Source: Antedon bifida (lineage: Eukaryota; Echinodermata; Crinoidea; Comatulida; Antedonidae). From it: a DNA stretch of 64,000 bases. The stretch is from the NCBI GenBank assembly GCA_963402885.1, contig OY727095.1:12715001-12779000 (forward strand), in the 5' to 3' direction. The translations under genes were made by a program, and so were the position numbers. The notes under the pieces are model-generated. The model had not been told where the DNA came from. It did not search any database and saw only the letters and a list, made by a program, of their open reading frames with translations. This document shows positions 53,801-64,000 of the stretch, one piece after another (positions within the stretch are counted from its first letter, which is position 1; each line of letters starts with the position of its first letter).

Positions 53801-54034
53801 CAACAACTGTGACAACTGATGAAAAAAAGACGTAATAACAAATTAACATTACTTACCGATCATTGGTGACCACTGGGCGTGTTTCCTGTAAAGGGGGTAA
53901 TGTTTTGGAAAGCGTCCCTGGGACCAGTTTGCGATAAAAGTTACCCGATAGTAGACAGAACTGTCTAATGATTCACTTAAAGAGAGTACTGATGCAAAAA
54001 GGAATAACAGCAATGATTTACGTATAAAATGCAT
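50574..54034 (-). CDS. SPON2: Spondin-2 / mindin, secreted matrix protein (4 exons, complete)
   Basis: Secreted matrix protein; the vertebrate homologue binds integrins and microbial surfaces and acts as an opsonin. The coding sequence on - joins 54034-53857, 51818-51607, 51427-50971 and 50857-50574: 1131 nt, 376 residues plus stop, phases closing. It has a signal peptide (MHFIRKSLLLFLFASVLSLS), a spondin domain (YYRVTFIANWSQGRFPKHYP, HMWHLGQYAT, PSPDWFVGVDAISL, YPIDAGTDKGLTFTSPN), and one thrombospondin type 1 repeat (SSWGDWKCERQRCG, YRYIRVAPKYGGKVCP). After it comes a basic tail (KETRKFTKQQRKRVGYKFK) not usual for mindin; human spondin-2 is 331 residues. The start at 54034 is preferred over an in-frame ATG at 54106 because it directly opens the signal peptide and fits the TATA box distance. 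Confidence 0.94.
50971..51427 (-). CDS. SPON2: Mindin exon 3
   Basis: Spondin domain core: IIPSPDWFVGVDAISLHDG, ELYPIDAGTDKGLTFTSPNF, SHPAASFQYPG. Acceptor tttcag, donor gtaagt. Confidence 0.95.
51607..51818 (-). CDS. SPON2: Mindin exon 2
   Basis: Spondin domain: ATHTDNFHMWHLGQYATKGL through SSVLAMHSTFTK. Acceptor tggcag and donor gtgaga on minus. Confidence 0.94.
52747..52861. repeat. 18-bp minisatellite AACTTTAATACGCGCGTC
   Basis: Six to seven units with CGCGCGTC, CGCGCATC and CTCGCGTC variants, in mindin intron 1. CpG-rich within AT-rich DNA. Confidence 0.92.
53857..54034 (-). CDS. SPON2: Mindin exon 1
   Basis: Signal peptide and start of the spondin domain, 59 codons plus one base. Donor on minus is gtaagt, next to 53857. 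Confidence 0.93.
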
Positions 54035-54154
54035 CTCAGCAAATAAAACGTAAACAGAATATCTGAAGACTGGTGGTAAAAATGTACTTCTAGCTAGTCT
54101 ACGCAAATTCCTTTCTGCCCGAGCAATATTAATGATTCTAAACCATATTGCAGG

Positions 54155-54162
54155 TATTTATA
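54155..54162 (-). promoter_or_regulatory. TATA box of mindin
   Basis: Reads TATAAATA on the minus strand, 121 bp upstream of the ATG at 54034, predicting a start of transcription near 54125-54130. Confidence 0.65.
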
Positions 54163-55062
54163 CAGACAACCGAGGCCTAGATATTGAATAGCAATTATAC
54201 CGGTAAGTGGGACCACACTGGGATAGTAATTCGGCACCATTATACCTTTCTTGCCGCTACCTATAAGGGTCGGCTGGTGGATAAAGGCCTTTTATTATAC
54301 ATGGTACGTGATATTTTAAGATGCATTATTGGATCGCTATATGTACACGGCATCCCAGACGATTTTTGATGAGACGAGTACAATAACGTGGGATTTCACA
54401 GACGGTTGGTTATTATTCCTGAAATTGCAGACGATTTTACCTGAATGACAGGAAGTAGCCCCACCGTTAAGAGTTTGTTTTTACTTATAAAATATGGCTT
54501 TTATAATATTGAATCCACAGACAAAACAAATTAGGCTATAATGTAAAACCGCACTTGAATTACAGAATTTATTTTATAAAAACAAACATTTTTTACCGTG
54601 GACATTGCATTAGATATGAATCTAATTTATAGTTCCATGATTTTACAGTAATTCGATATAGTTTTTGACAATATGTTTTATTATATAAATGATGTTGTGA
54701 CGTGTTAATATGGTTCGAAATGGAGGAGTGGTGTGGTCTCTATTGTTCCTTCCAATATGCCCTGTCAATGATTTTTCTAATACATTTATAGGCCAATAAT
54801 AAAATCATGAATTAACTTTTTTTTCAGGTCATCAATTTTGACTGGTCTGATAATAAGGCGCTTGCTCTCAAGTGGCCTGTGTTCTTCATGCCTTTCAAAC
54901 GAAGCAATTAACACCGATATATATTTGACTGCTGCGACGAAAACAAGAAATACTGGAAAATGAACTGAGCATGACCAGTACACACAGCAGTAGGCAGAGA
55001 CGCTTATTTCTGTAATATTTAAGGTGTGTGTGTTGTCAATTGGTTTTACTTATGTTTGTTAA

Positions 55063-55400
55063 AGATGCATTGTCCCCCTGAAAAATTAATTCTTAAATTC
55101 TTATGCCATTTTAATGTCATCAAAATAATAGTTATCCACTTTGACCAAAAATTGGATGGAAAAAAAAAAGTATTTACCTAAAATGATGTAATTTAAAGCA
55201 AAAAAATAGTCAAATTGGCTGCCAGCAAATGGGTTTTTGGTTGAATTTAACCATTTATTTGTTATTTTATAAGTGAAAACAAGAATTTTTTACAGTTTTT
55301 TCTACAGAAATGATTAACTTTATAAAAGCTACAAAATAATCTATCCAAAGTCTGATTTTATTAATCTTTAGTTTTCATGTTTTTGGGGGACAATACATCT
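55063..55400. mobile_element. TTAA-flanked MITE, copy 3
   Basis: TTAA (55059-55062), AGATGCATTGTCCCCCTGAA at the left, GGGGGACAATACATCT at the right, TTAA (55401-55404). 338 bp. Confidence 0.88.
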
Positions 55401-55404
55401 TTAA

Positions 55405-55652
55405 AGATGTTTGTTCCCCAAAAACATTGAATCAGACTTTGAATTCCGTAGAAAAAAAACCCCGAAAAAAGAATGTTTTTACTTATAAAATGACAAAACA
55501 TACGGTTAAATTCCAATTTGCTGGCAACCAATTTGACTATTTTTTGCATTAAATTACAATTTTTTCAAGTAAATAATTTTGTTTCCAATCCACTTTTTGG
55601 TCAGAGTGAATAACTATTATGTGGCATATTGAACAGCGGGACAATACATCTT
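55405..55652. mobile_element. TTAA-flanked MITE, copy 4, inverted, abutting copy 3
   Basis: Starts directly after the shared TTAA with AGATGTTTGTTCCCC and runs in the opposite orientation to GGGACAATACATCT near 55652. The internal CTGGCAACCAATTTGACTA is shared. Confidence 0.78.
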
Positions 55653-56161
55653 TTTTTAAAATTAATATTTTTATCACCTGGCATCACGCTACTGCATAAG
55701 TTGTTTCAATATTACTAGTGTGTACCCGGTTGCATACTAAAACATCTTTTAGGCGATCCCCATAATACTCTTTTCAGATGCAGTATCTATTTTAGTCTAC
55801 CAAATATTTTCACACATTTTTGGTATCCATTTAGTAAGTCTTGAGATTAAAAGAGAGGGCGACATACACATTCAATATTATAATAAATAACAACCTGAAA
55901 GCTGAATATTATCTGAAAAAAAATTCCTATTGAGATACAGGAGTTTAATATTGGAAAATGTGTTACTACGCCCTCTATAATCGGTCTCCTTCGGCAGTTA
56001 CCTGGAAAACAATAATGTATGAAAACGATGAATGTAATTCAACTAAAAGTTGAACATTAATCTTTGTCAAGTCAAAATGCGTTTAGAAGATACATTTTCT
56101 ATGAGTTTTCATTCTATTAAGACTTATTTTGACTACTTTTTATGTGAAAAAAGTATAACCA

Positions 56162-56175
56162 CCGTGTGGTGGCAG
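56162..56175 (+). promoter_or_regulatory. CTCF-like motif
   Basis: CCGTGTGGTGGCAG matches the CTCF core consensus CCGCGNGGNGGCAG at all but one position. A single site judged by eye. Confidence 0.4.
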
Positions 56176-56731
56176 TATTCAGATCTACGTTTTTCTTGCA
56201 ATACGTGAACTGTTAATAGACTACGTTATATCTCTCAAAACAGGACCACGCGTACTACAGTAGCAGAAATCCTACAGAGGCTGTTCAGTGATATACGTTA
56301 AAGTTTGTGTATTAACTGGTAATGTTAACGCTATCGGTATGTACTATGTCTGTATTTATTTTATTTTATTTATTTATTTAAGTTCAAAAATATTATCGAC
56401 TGAATTGATTTTTATGGCTTCGTGATAATAATGCTTTGTACTAGGTCTACAGAAGTATCGACATAATATTCCCAATAACAATATTTGAACTCTTGATGGA
56501 AATCTCAAACATTTTTTTTTTATTTATACGAAAAAAACCACGATATTTATTTAACAGTACCGTGTAAACATTGTCTATATAAACTTAGTACTAACTTTGA
56601 TGATAATGTGATAATGTCACAATGTCACATTATGGGGACTTTGATCAATAAGCGTATTCATATGTGTATATCGGCTGTTAAAAACACTATAAATAGATTT
56701 GTTTGATATTAAAAGAAAAAAATAAAAACGA

Positions 56732-58289
56732 ACTAGAATTTAATTCGTCACTTTGACGAATTATAGGTGATCATTTTTATCATTTTAATGAAATTAACAC
56801 TTTTTAAACATGCATGTACGTTAACATACGATCGTAATGTACGCCATCCTATGACATGATGCATACGCTTATAGTGCTGAGTTGTGCCTATTATATGCCA
56901 TATACAATATGTACAGTATATACTGTATATCTATATAAGGGTGTAGCATAGGTGAAATTACGGGACACACATCATGTTCTAATTTTTGGTATGATGGAAT
57001 TATCAAAATAAACTCAAATATGACAATTTCGAAAGATAATGAATTGAGCAAATAAATATAAGAATTGGAAGAGAATCTGGCACGTAGAAGCGCTGTGCGC
57101 GCTCTTTGAAATTTGTATAACTTTGACGAAAAAGATGAAAAAACTACTTTTTAACTTCATCTGGCCATATGTTAACGTCACAACATCCGAGGCTTGGTTT
57201 TTATATGAATTCATATCTACATTTCATCAGCTTTCATAATAAATTATAATCATCAAGGTAACCTTCAATTCTGAAGAGCTGTAAGATATTCAAATTTACT
57301 GCGAAGGTGAAATTACACGGCCTACGTTATTCAAGTTTTTACGCGTGATGACGTCATCAAAATGAAAACATTGACAACTTATGATAAAGATAAATAATTA
57401 AGCAAGCACACAATGAAATTTGTGAGAAAATCGAGCTCAAATAGCGGAGATGCGCTCTATTGAATGTGATAACCTACACAAAACGGAAAAAAATCCTAAT
57501 TTTTAAATTCAAGTGGCCATTTGATGACGTAATACCATTTTGTACGTCTAATGTGTATATACATTTATATCTACAACTCAATGGCTTCCCGAATAAGTTA
57601 AAAAACTTAGGGGTCATCGTGCATTCTGACGAATTATTTTCATTTTAAAAATGCCTTATTTATCATCACATTCAGCACTTTTATGCAATTAATGTGCGCA
57701 TTTTGTCATTTTTAACATGCTCGTATAGCGTTATTTTAAGTCGGAACGGACTCAAATTTGGTGAATGTACTAAGGATGGTGAGTAGAATGCGAAAATCGT
57801 ATTTTTACGCTTTTTAAGAATTGCGCGCGCAAAAACGCATTTTTGCGCAGTAATTTTTTGAAACACGCAAATAGCCTAATTCATGCTCTAAATTGATCAA
57901 AACTTAATTTTGAGCTTTTTAAATTTTTAACGCGCGATTTCACGCGTATGACCCTACGTGCGCGTGCCTTTTATTGGTTAATATATTTACCTTTTACCTG
58001 AAGTTTACGTATTGTGAATTTTATTGATATGTGATAAAGAGTTATGGCAATATGATTGATAATGTGATTTAACAAAATGGCGTATAAATGACGTCACGGT
58101 TGAGTGTTCACGCTGAAAAGCTTATTAGGATTAAGTTACAGTATTTGAAAGATATTGTGAAAATGTTGTCATCTTCAACATTCAACTTTTTGAGATAATT
58201 GTTACACACAATCTGTACAGAGAGAAATAAAGAATAAAGATTTCATACAATAACAATAGGTGATCATTTTATTCTAAATGATCACCTAA
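56732..58289. mobile_element. 1.55-kb non-autonomous transposon, copy 2
   Basis: Same start (ACTAGAATTTAATTCGTCAC) and end (AAATGATCACCTAA) as 26195-27742, same orientation, differing by scattered substitutions and small indels. Unlike copy 1 it has no 100-bp direct repeats beside it. Contains a mirrored CAGTATATACTGTATA tract. Confidence 0.9.
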
Positions 58290-59844
58290 TTATCAAGCTT
58301 TGAAAAATAAGAAAGATGTGACCGGCTTAAACTGAGCAAAACGTTTACCCCTTGACGTCACACGTTTTAAGACAAAATAATTAACTAATTTAATGTAAAT
58401 GATATCGTTTAAAAATCTGTGGACCGATTATGGCACATTGTCAAATTATACCGTAGGCCTACTGTATATATTTGCATAATTTATGGACAGTAGACTCCAT
58501 CTGCTACTCATAACGATTAATTAATAAATATTATGTAATCAAGTTAAAAAATACATACAATTAATTCAAAAAATGATATAATATAATGTACTTTTATTTT
58601 TGAGTAGGGGAATGAAGAAAATGAGAGCACACTCTTTCAATTGAGTGAAGTATAAAAATATGCCTGAACCGGACATGACAACATTGATACCGATTTCTCC
58701 AAAGTTGTTAAATATAGATCTGAGTCTCCGATTAACTTTAAAAAACTGTTTATGGTTACTGTTATAATAACAATAAAACCCATTTCCTTTCGGCAATGTT
58801 CCATATAGTCGGTAATTGTTATTGATGTACGTCATGATGCCACAATTATCATGGAAGAATCGTTTTTTCCATGATATTGTCTTCATTATACTCTACTACG
58901 GATCATTAGTTAACTATGGCGATACATTATATCGATACATTGTGCTACATTGAAAGTACATTAAACTAAAACATATATAATACCGGTGTATACGGCACAT
59001 TAACTGTGTTAGGTTTGGTCGATTTCAACCAAATGCCATCTGTATAATAATAGATGACTTAAGTATACATCTATTATTATATTTAAGTCATCTAGATGAC
59101 TTAAGTATACATGATGCAATGCGTTTGGTGCCTCACAAGGAAAGTAAAGCCTTGTTAGGTTTAGGGAAGGATAATCTTTGGCTCTTAGAAGAAGGTCTGA
59201 TACATTAATGGATCTGCTACGAGTGACCGTCTTCCCAGCAGTCTGCAAGCATTGTTTAATTACCAAGTAGTTAAACAATATAAATTGAAAGTTGCCACTT
59301 GTTGTCGTTCCAGCATAACTTGTGTCAATTTCAATTAGAAGTTAGCCGCGAAAAACGTATATAAGCCAAATCATTTAATGCGATTCCCACATCGTCTGCC
59401 ACGCAGCGTAATGTGAGAATTGATGCAACAATTACCGTAAAAACATAATCAAAATGTCAAACATAATGTTCCTCATAATGGCCAAGCTTAGTGTTCCGCA
59501 TTTAGACGCTTTTTTGTTATCATATAAGTAATTCTCGAAAACGTACACGATTATCCTAATAACCCCTGACCGCGTCACTCCATGGCCATAATAAACACGA
59601 CTTAATATTACATCTACAATTTGAAATACTATATTCTGGCCAATAAAAACCCTTGTCGATTCACGGTCAGAGGCTAATCAGATTTGTTGTATAGGCTTGC
59701 AATACGTTTGAAGTATCCTTGCCTGACCAGCTGGGCGCTTGAACCTCTGGACCTGTAGGGCCTAGTCGAATATTTAACTTAAAGTAGCCTTCACATAACA
59801 ATATATAAAAATGAATCATAAAACGCGATTAACATCATAGCGTC

Positions 59845-60032
59845 AAGGCAAATTTACACAAACGAGCGGTAACGGTAGTAAAAATATAGAATCTAAGTTA
59901 TTCCTTATGATCATTTACACACAACGCGGAGCGGACGGGCGGTTCCGCTCAGGGAGAGGTACTGATTCTACGTGTGACAAGCTACGCGGTTTTCTGCTTA
60001 CGGTTACCGCTCGTCTGTGTAGATTGGCCTTT
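59845..60032. mobile_element. Foldback element with AAGGCAAATTTACAC ends
   Basis: Left AAGGCAAATTTACACAAACG and CGGTAACGG; right CGGTTACCGCTCG and GTGTAGATTGGCCTT, arms of about 30 bp. End style matches 49158-49550. Confidence 0.85.
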
Positions 60033-63000
60033 ACTACAAATATCCTACAACGACGAAGGATAGGTTCTATGTAATAAATGTTTCTGTATAGTTTTCATAT
60101 TATTTACAATTTGAAAATATGTAAAAACACGCGGCGGTATTAAAGGTAAAGGACTTATGTTATTCACTAGATTATGTTCCGACGTACGAGTGAGATTATT
60201 TACGCTTTCATTGTTGCGGCAATTTCGTCGTGAAATCATTTATTCATTGCACCATGGTGAAACTATGGGAGTTTTCGAAGTCATTATGCATACAGATGTT
60301 TAGTGGTTTACATATTTTGTAAACATTGTGGATTGGTTAACAGTGTGATATAATGTTATACGATTAAAGTTCACATTCTTCAGCATTAAGCGTTTCTCAT
60401 CATGCGTTTTATGTAATGTTTCAAATATAGTTTACCGTGCATCCTAATGACTAAAGCAACATAAAATGTGTAACATTTACTAATCTGTAACAAATGTTTT
60501 ACTTTTAATTATAAAATAATAATCTATTCTGAAACGAGGCGAGATATGATAATTTACCGATCTTATAAAATATCTAAAAAAATATATAAGTGCGCCTTAT
60601 ATAAAGCCCCATTTAACGTGACGTTTTTTAACGTGAAAAAGTTTTTATCATATAAAAATATTTACAAAAAAAAATCCTGGTGGTCATTCTATACAACGTC
60701 CATCTGTTCACCATTGGTGACGTCAAAGTCGATTATTTAATCCTGGTGTAGAGACGTAGTGTCCTGCTTTTAACACGACATGTATGCCAAGATGGACCCC
60801 AATCAATCGCACTCATTTCAACGATTCTTTGTTTAAGTACAACTGTAAATATTGAGTTAGTAACGTATAAACTACTGAAATACACACTAGTATTGTGCTA
60901 CACTTTCTACACGCTTTATCAACTAATTAATACACATATCTATTAGTACTTTACTAATTAAAAACTGTATGTAGTTTGTATACAATTTCGAACCAATAAC
61001 TTGGCATATTATTCAAACTATTGTTCTCTTTTTAGAAATCAAGGTTTGAAATGTACATATTATATATATTGTACATGATTAATATTAGTAGTATTACTTT
61101 GTGACGACAATGGAGGCCAGTTCGTATACTAGATGGACCTATATACACGGGTACAGTATAAATAGGCCTAGCCCTACAATGTAAAACAAAGTCATACCAA
61201 GTATATACCTGGTTAAGTAAGATAAAATTTTAAAATAGCAACCGGAAAATATATTGATAAAAGAAAAACAACATAGAAAAGAGTGATGAACCACCCTAGA
61301 TTACGCTGGACCCGGTTCGAATCTCCTAGTACCTCAAAGTTCACTATTCTTGTCCGACAGAATATGCATAATGTGTTATCTTTAAGATTCCTATGCCTTG
61401 CCATTTCACTTAAGCTAGTCTAGTTCTTGTTTTTGCCCCAAGACTATTTTTAAAATTTCTTACAATTTACCTTTTGTGTTTTTGAATAAAAATGTTTGAA
61501 ATAATTATTTGAAGATCTGAGGTTCGGATTCTACAAAGAACAATGATATGTTTTTTCATATTTTAACCTTTTATCTTATAGGCCTAATGATACAGGATTT
61601 AATAAATAAATTTACTGTATCGTAATATTATTACTAATAATATCAGGGTATTACCTCACATCTAAATGATGTAATTATGTTAAATATTACACAACAAGTA
61701 GAAGCATAATAGGAGCTTAAATAATAAGTCTTATTTATATGACCTTAGCACAATTCTCAGTTCTGTCATGTACGTAATATCATAAAGCTAAATCAATTCA
61801 ATGTCGTAGGTATAAACAGTTCAACCTTTTTCATTTGGATGAAAAGATCGAGGAATGCTGATGGCTATAAAAACAAGTTATCAAACACTCAATTTGTAAT
61901 GAAAGCCAGAGAGATAATAAAAATATTTAATCGTAAAAGCGTTTATTGTATGGTAGTCCTCGTTGTGTTTGCTTTGGCGCTAACGTAACATTTACAACAT
62001 ATCGACCGTCTGAACGTGTTCATTAAATCCACTTCATTGTGAAAATAAATATCACTGTAGGCCTACTAAAATCCATTTCCTAGTACTATTTAACACTGAC
62101 AATGCATTATTTTCACTACGTGTTATACCAATATTTTCGGCGCTAAATTGTAATAGTTGATAGAAAGATTTTTTTGTTGTAGTATCTTGGTTAGAGGCTA
62201 TTATTCAACTCGCCTTTGGACACAGGGCGCCCCTAACGTCCGAAGATAAAAGCAACAATTACTGATCTTATCCGAATCTGTTTTTATTTTCCAGCTGAAG
62301 TTTTCAAGTGGAAGACGATTGGCTGAGAGAGATCCAATTTAAACCAATCATACTTAAGGAACCAACCACGCGATTAACCATCAAACAAGATTACCTGAAA
62401 ATGTCAATATTCCTGGGAGCTTATTTGTAACTGTTTTATTTCTCAGATGTATTTCAGTTCGTTACGTCGAGTAAAGGTTGCTATGATCACAAACGATAGG
62501 GTAAGGACTGTGGTTTGATATCAATGCATGATAACTGATACAGTAAACATGTTACATTAATATAAGGAGTTACAAATGCAAACCTTCAAACAATAGTTAC
62601 AGTATTGTTATTAATTCTAATTTGACAGTTTTAGCATGAAGACAATTTGGATTGTCGTAATTATACGTTAAAGATCACAGTGGATTATCAACTTATGGTA
62701 AGTGATCCTTATTTTATTATTCATTTTTATTACAAACTCAGTCACTTACATCTAAATCTCCTTGCCTATTAATACACTTATAACTTTGATGTTGTTCGTA
62801 TACACTTATAAATTTGATGTCATTCGTGTATTTTGCGTAAGATCGAAAACACTGGTAGCGGCAGGAGGATCTATACTTTAGAAAGAAAATAGGCACAAGA
62901 TTACATTTTGTTACTTATTCTTTATTTCGTAACAAATGTATATATAATAAAACAAATAAAGCTCGTTACAGTACTATGCAAAACTAAAATATAAAAGCAA

Positions 63001-63295
63001 ACTTATAATTCTGTTTTGTAAATAGGGAAGTTTCTCTGAATTCCATTCAACCGTCAACACCAAAATACCACTACCACCAAAATACCACCGCAAATCATCA
63101 ATAATAAATAAATTTAGAATGTTTTCTAAATGATTTTCTGAAATTTTACGGTTGAACCACTTACTTTACTTTGTGTAGAGACTAGACGCAAAAGCTTATA
63201 AATCCATCGATTACTTGCCCAATATCTTTTAGGTAGGGCACATATTCGAGACTGAGAATTCGTTCTGAACCACGGGGACACGTACGGCATTGAGC

Positions 63296-63604
63296 CAGTA
63301 GGGTTACGCGGAGGCCTGAGGCCCCTGGTTTAGGAAACATAAGTGGCCCTCCAAGTTCCACCGCTGGAGGCCTCGGGCGCATTTTCGGTATATTTTATTG
63401 CCTGTTTTTCCTCTGGCCACTGCTCATGGGCCCTCATAAGCTCCGGGGCCCCAGGTTTAAACTAAAGTGGCCCTCCAAGTTCCAACGCTGGAGTCCTCGG
63501 GCGCTTTTAGCGTTTTCAGCATATTTTAATGCCTGCTCATGGGCCCTTATAAGCTCCGGGGCCCCTGGTTTAGCCAGTGAGCGCTCATAACCACTACGCC
63601 ACTG
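63296..63604. mobile_element. hAT-type MITE, CAGTGGCGTAACG family, copy 4, enlarged
   Basis: 309 bp with a perfect 8-bp target duplication CATTGAGC at 63288-63295 and 63605-63612. Left end CAGTAGGGTTACG, right end CTACGCCACTG. The body holds a second copy of the block from TAAAGTGGCCCTCCAAGTTC to GGGGCCCC, explaining the extra ~120 bp over its siblings. Confidence 0.93.
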
Positions 63605-64000
63605 CATTGAGCTAAACGAAAGAGGATGGATATAAACTCACAGATAACCAGGTCACGGTTTTCACCACCAAAGTTATTTTAGGCCTAAAAATGAAATCAC
63701 AAAGGATTCGAACTGCCTTCATAAGGCAGCATTATCTAATTTTATTAGGTTTCAAAGGGCAAAGTCTGACCATGTAATTTATCTATTCAACTGTCAAATT
63801 TAATTTCATACTTTATAACGAATTGATTGAGTTTTTATACAATTTCATCTGATATAAATGGTCTGCCAAGCATTCATGCAATATCATACACAGTGGCTGT
63901 GCTGTGTTTATTCATTCAACTACATCGCAAGCTATATCAAATTTAATTATAAATAATATTAATTCAAATACATTTTTGATGATTGTCCAACAACGTGAAA

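Larger units (their letters stand above)
54163..64000. other. Intergenic DNA upstream of mindin
   Basis: No exon of a recognised family was seen on either strand. The content found is TTAA-type MITEs (55063-55652), a CTCF-like motif (56162-56175), the 1.55-kb transposon copy 2 (56732-58289), a foldback element (59845-60032) and a hAT-type MITE (63296-63604). The stretch 60033-63295 shows only unstructured AT-rich sequence. Distal exons of another gene could be missed here. Confidence 0.6.

Noticed and set aside
58566-58886. 106-codon minus-strand open frame (MKTISWKKRFFHDN...)
   Set aside because: No recognised family, ordinary AT-rich composition, no clear promoter or splice partners. Kept only as a note.
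59009-59278. 89-codon minus-strand open frame
   Set aside because: Overlaps a short local duplication of TAGATGACTTAAGTATACAT, and no family similarity was seen.
61306-61326. tRNA T-arm-like CCGGTTCGAATCTCC
   Set aside because: The T stem does not pair properly and no D arm, anticodon arm or acceptor stem surrounds it.

Overview
This window is AT-rich, intron-rich metazoan nuclear DNA. Three protein-coding genes with GT-AG introns, very high densities of short palindromic transposons, a 5S-rRNA-derived SINE and tRNA-derived SINEs all point to a marine invertebrate. The gene set (a GRL101-type receptor and a mindin-type spondin) and the overall style fit a deuterostome, most likely an echinoderm. 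That placement is an inference from gene content; no species marker was identified.

Region 1 (1-17572, + strand) is the 3' part of an LDB1/CLIM/NLI gene (LIM-domain-binding cofactor). Seven coding exons are present, from the dimerisation domain to the C-terminal LIM-interaction domain and stop codon. The N-terminal exon(s) lie upstream of the window. A 12-kb intron (1222-13234) carries GA-rich and other repeats. The last intron holds a SINE whose head is a recognisable 5S rRNA.

Region 2 (17573-21861) is intergenic: LDB1 3' flank, a hAT-type MITE with a perfect 8-bp target duplication, a tRNA-derived SINE and a duplicated ~0.23-kb block.

Region 3 (21862-49780, + strand) is the highlight: a 34-exon gene for a predicted 1708-residue chimeric seven-transmembrane receptor. 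I joined the exons by splice site and by phase, and the reading frame closes without a gap. Domain order is signal peptide, CUB, F-type lectin (fucolectin/F5-8C), Cys-rich linker, 4 LDLa, CUB, C-type lectin, linker, 7 LDLa-type modules, LRR N-cap, LRRs, rhodopsin-like 7TM of the relaxin-receptor/GRL101 (type C LGR) kind, and a cytoplasmic tail that resembles the alphaE/catalytic-loop part of a protein kinase without catalytic residues. Its introns are packed with MITEs, minisatellites, a 1.55-kb transposon and a truncated LINE.

Region 4 (49781-50573) is the short tail-to-tail intergenic gap, containing a LINE C-terminal remnant. Region 5 (50574-54034, - strand) is a complete four-exon spondin-2/mindin gene (376 residues) with a TATA box at 54155-54162. 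Region 6 (54163-64000) is intergenic DNA upstream of mindin with a TTAA-flanked MITE pair, a second near-identical copy of the 1.55-kb transposon, a foldback element, a CTCF-like motif and a fourth hAT-type MITE; I see no convincing gene there.

Functional reading: LDB1 is a nuclear developmental cofactor and shows no link to its neighbours. The lectin/CUB/LDLa receptor and mindin (a secreted opsonin and matrix pattern-recognition protein in vertebrates) lie side by side, tail to tail, and both could serve extracellular recognition. Whether they are functionally linked is speculation.
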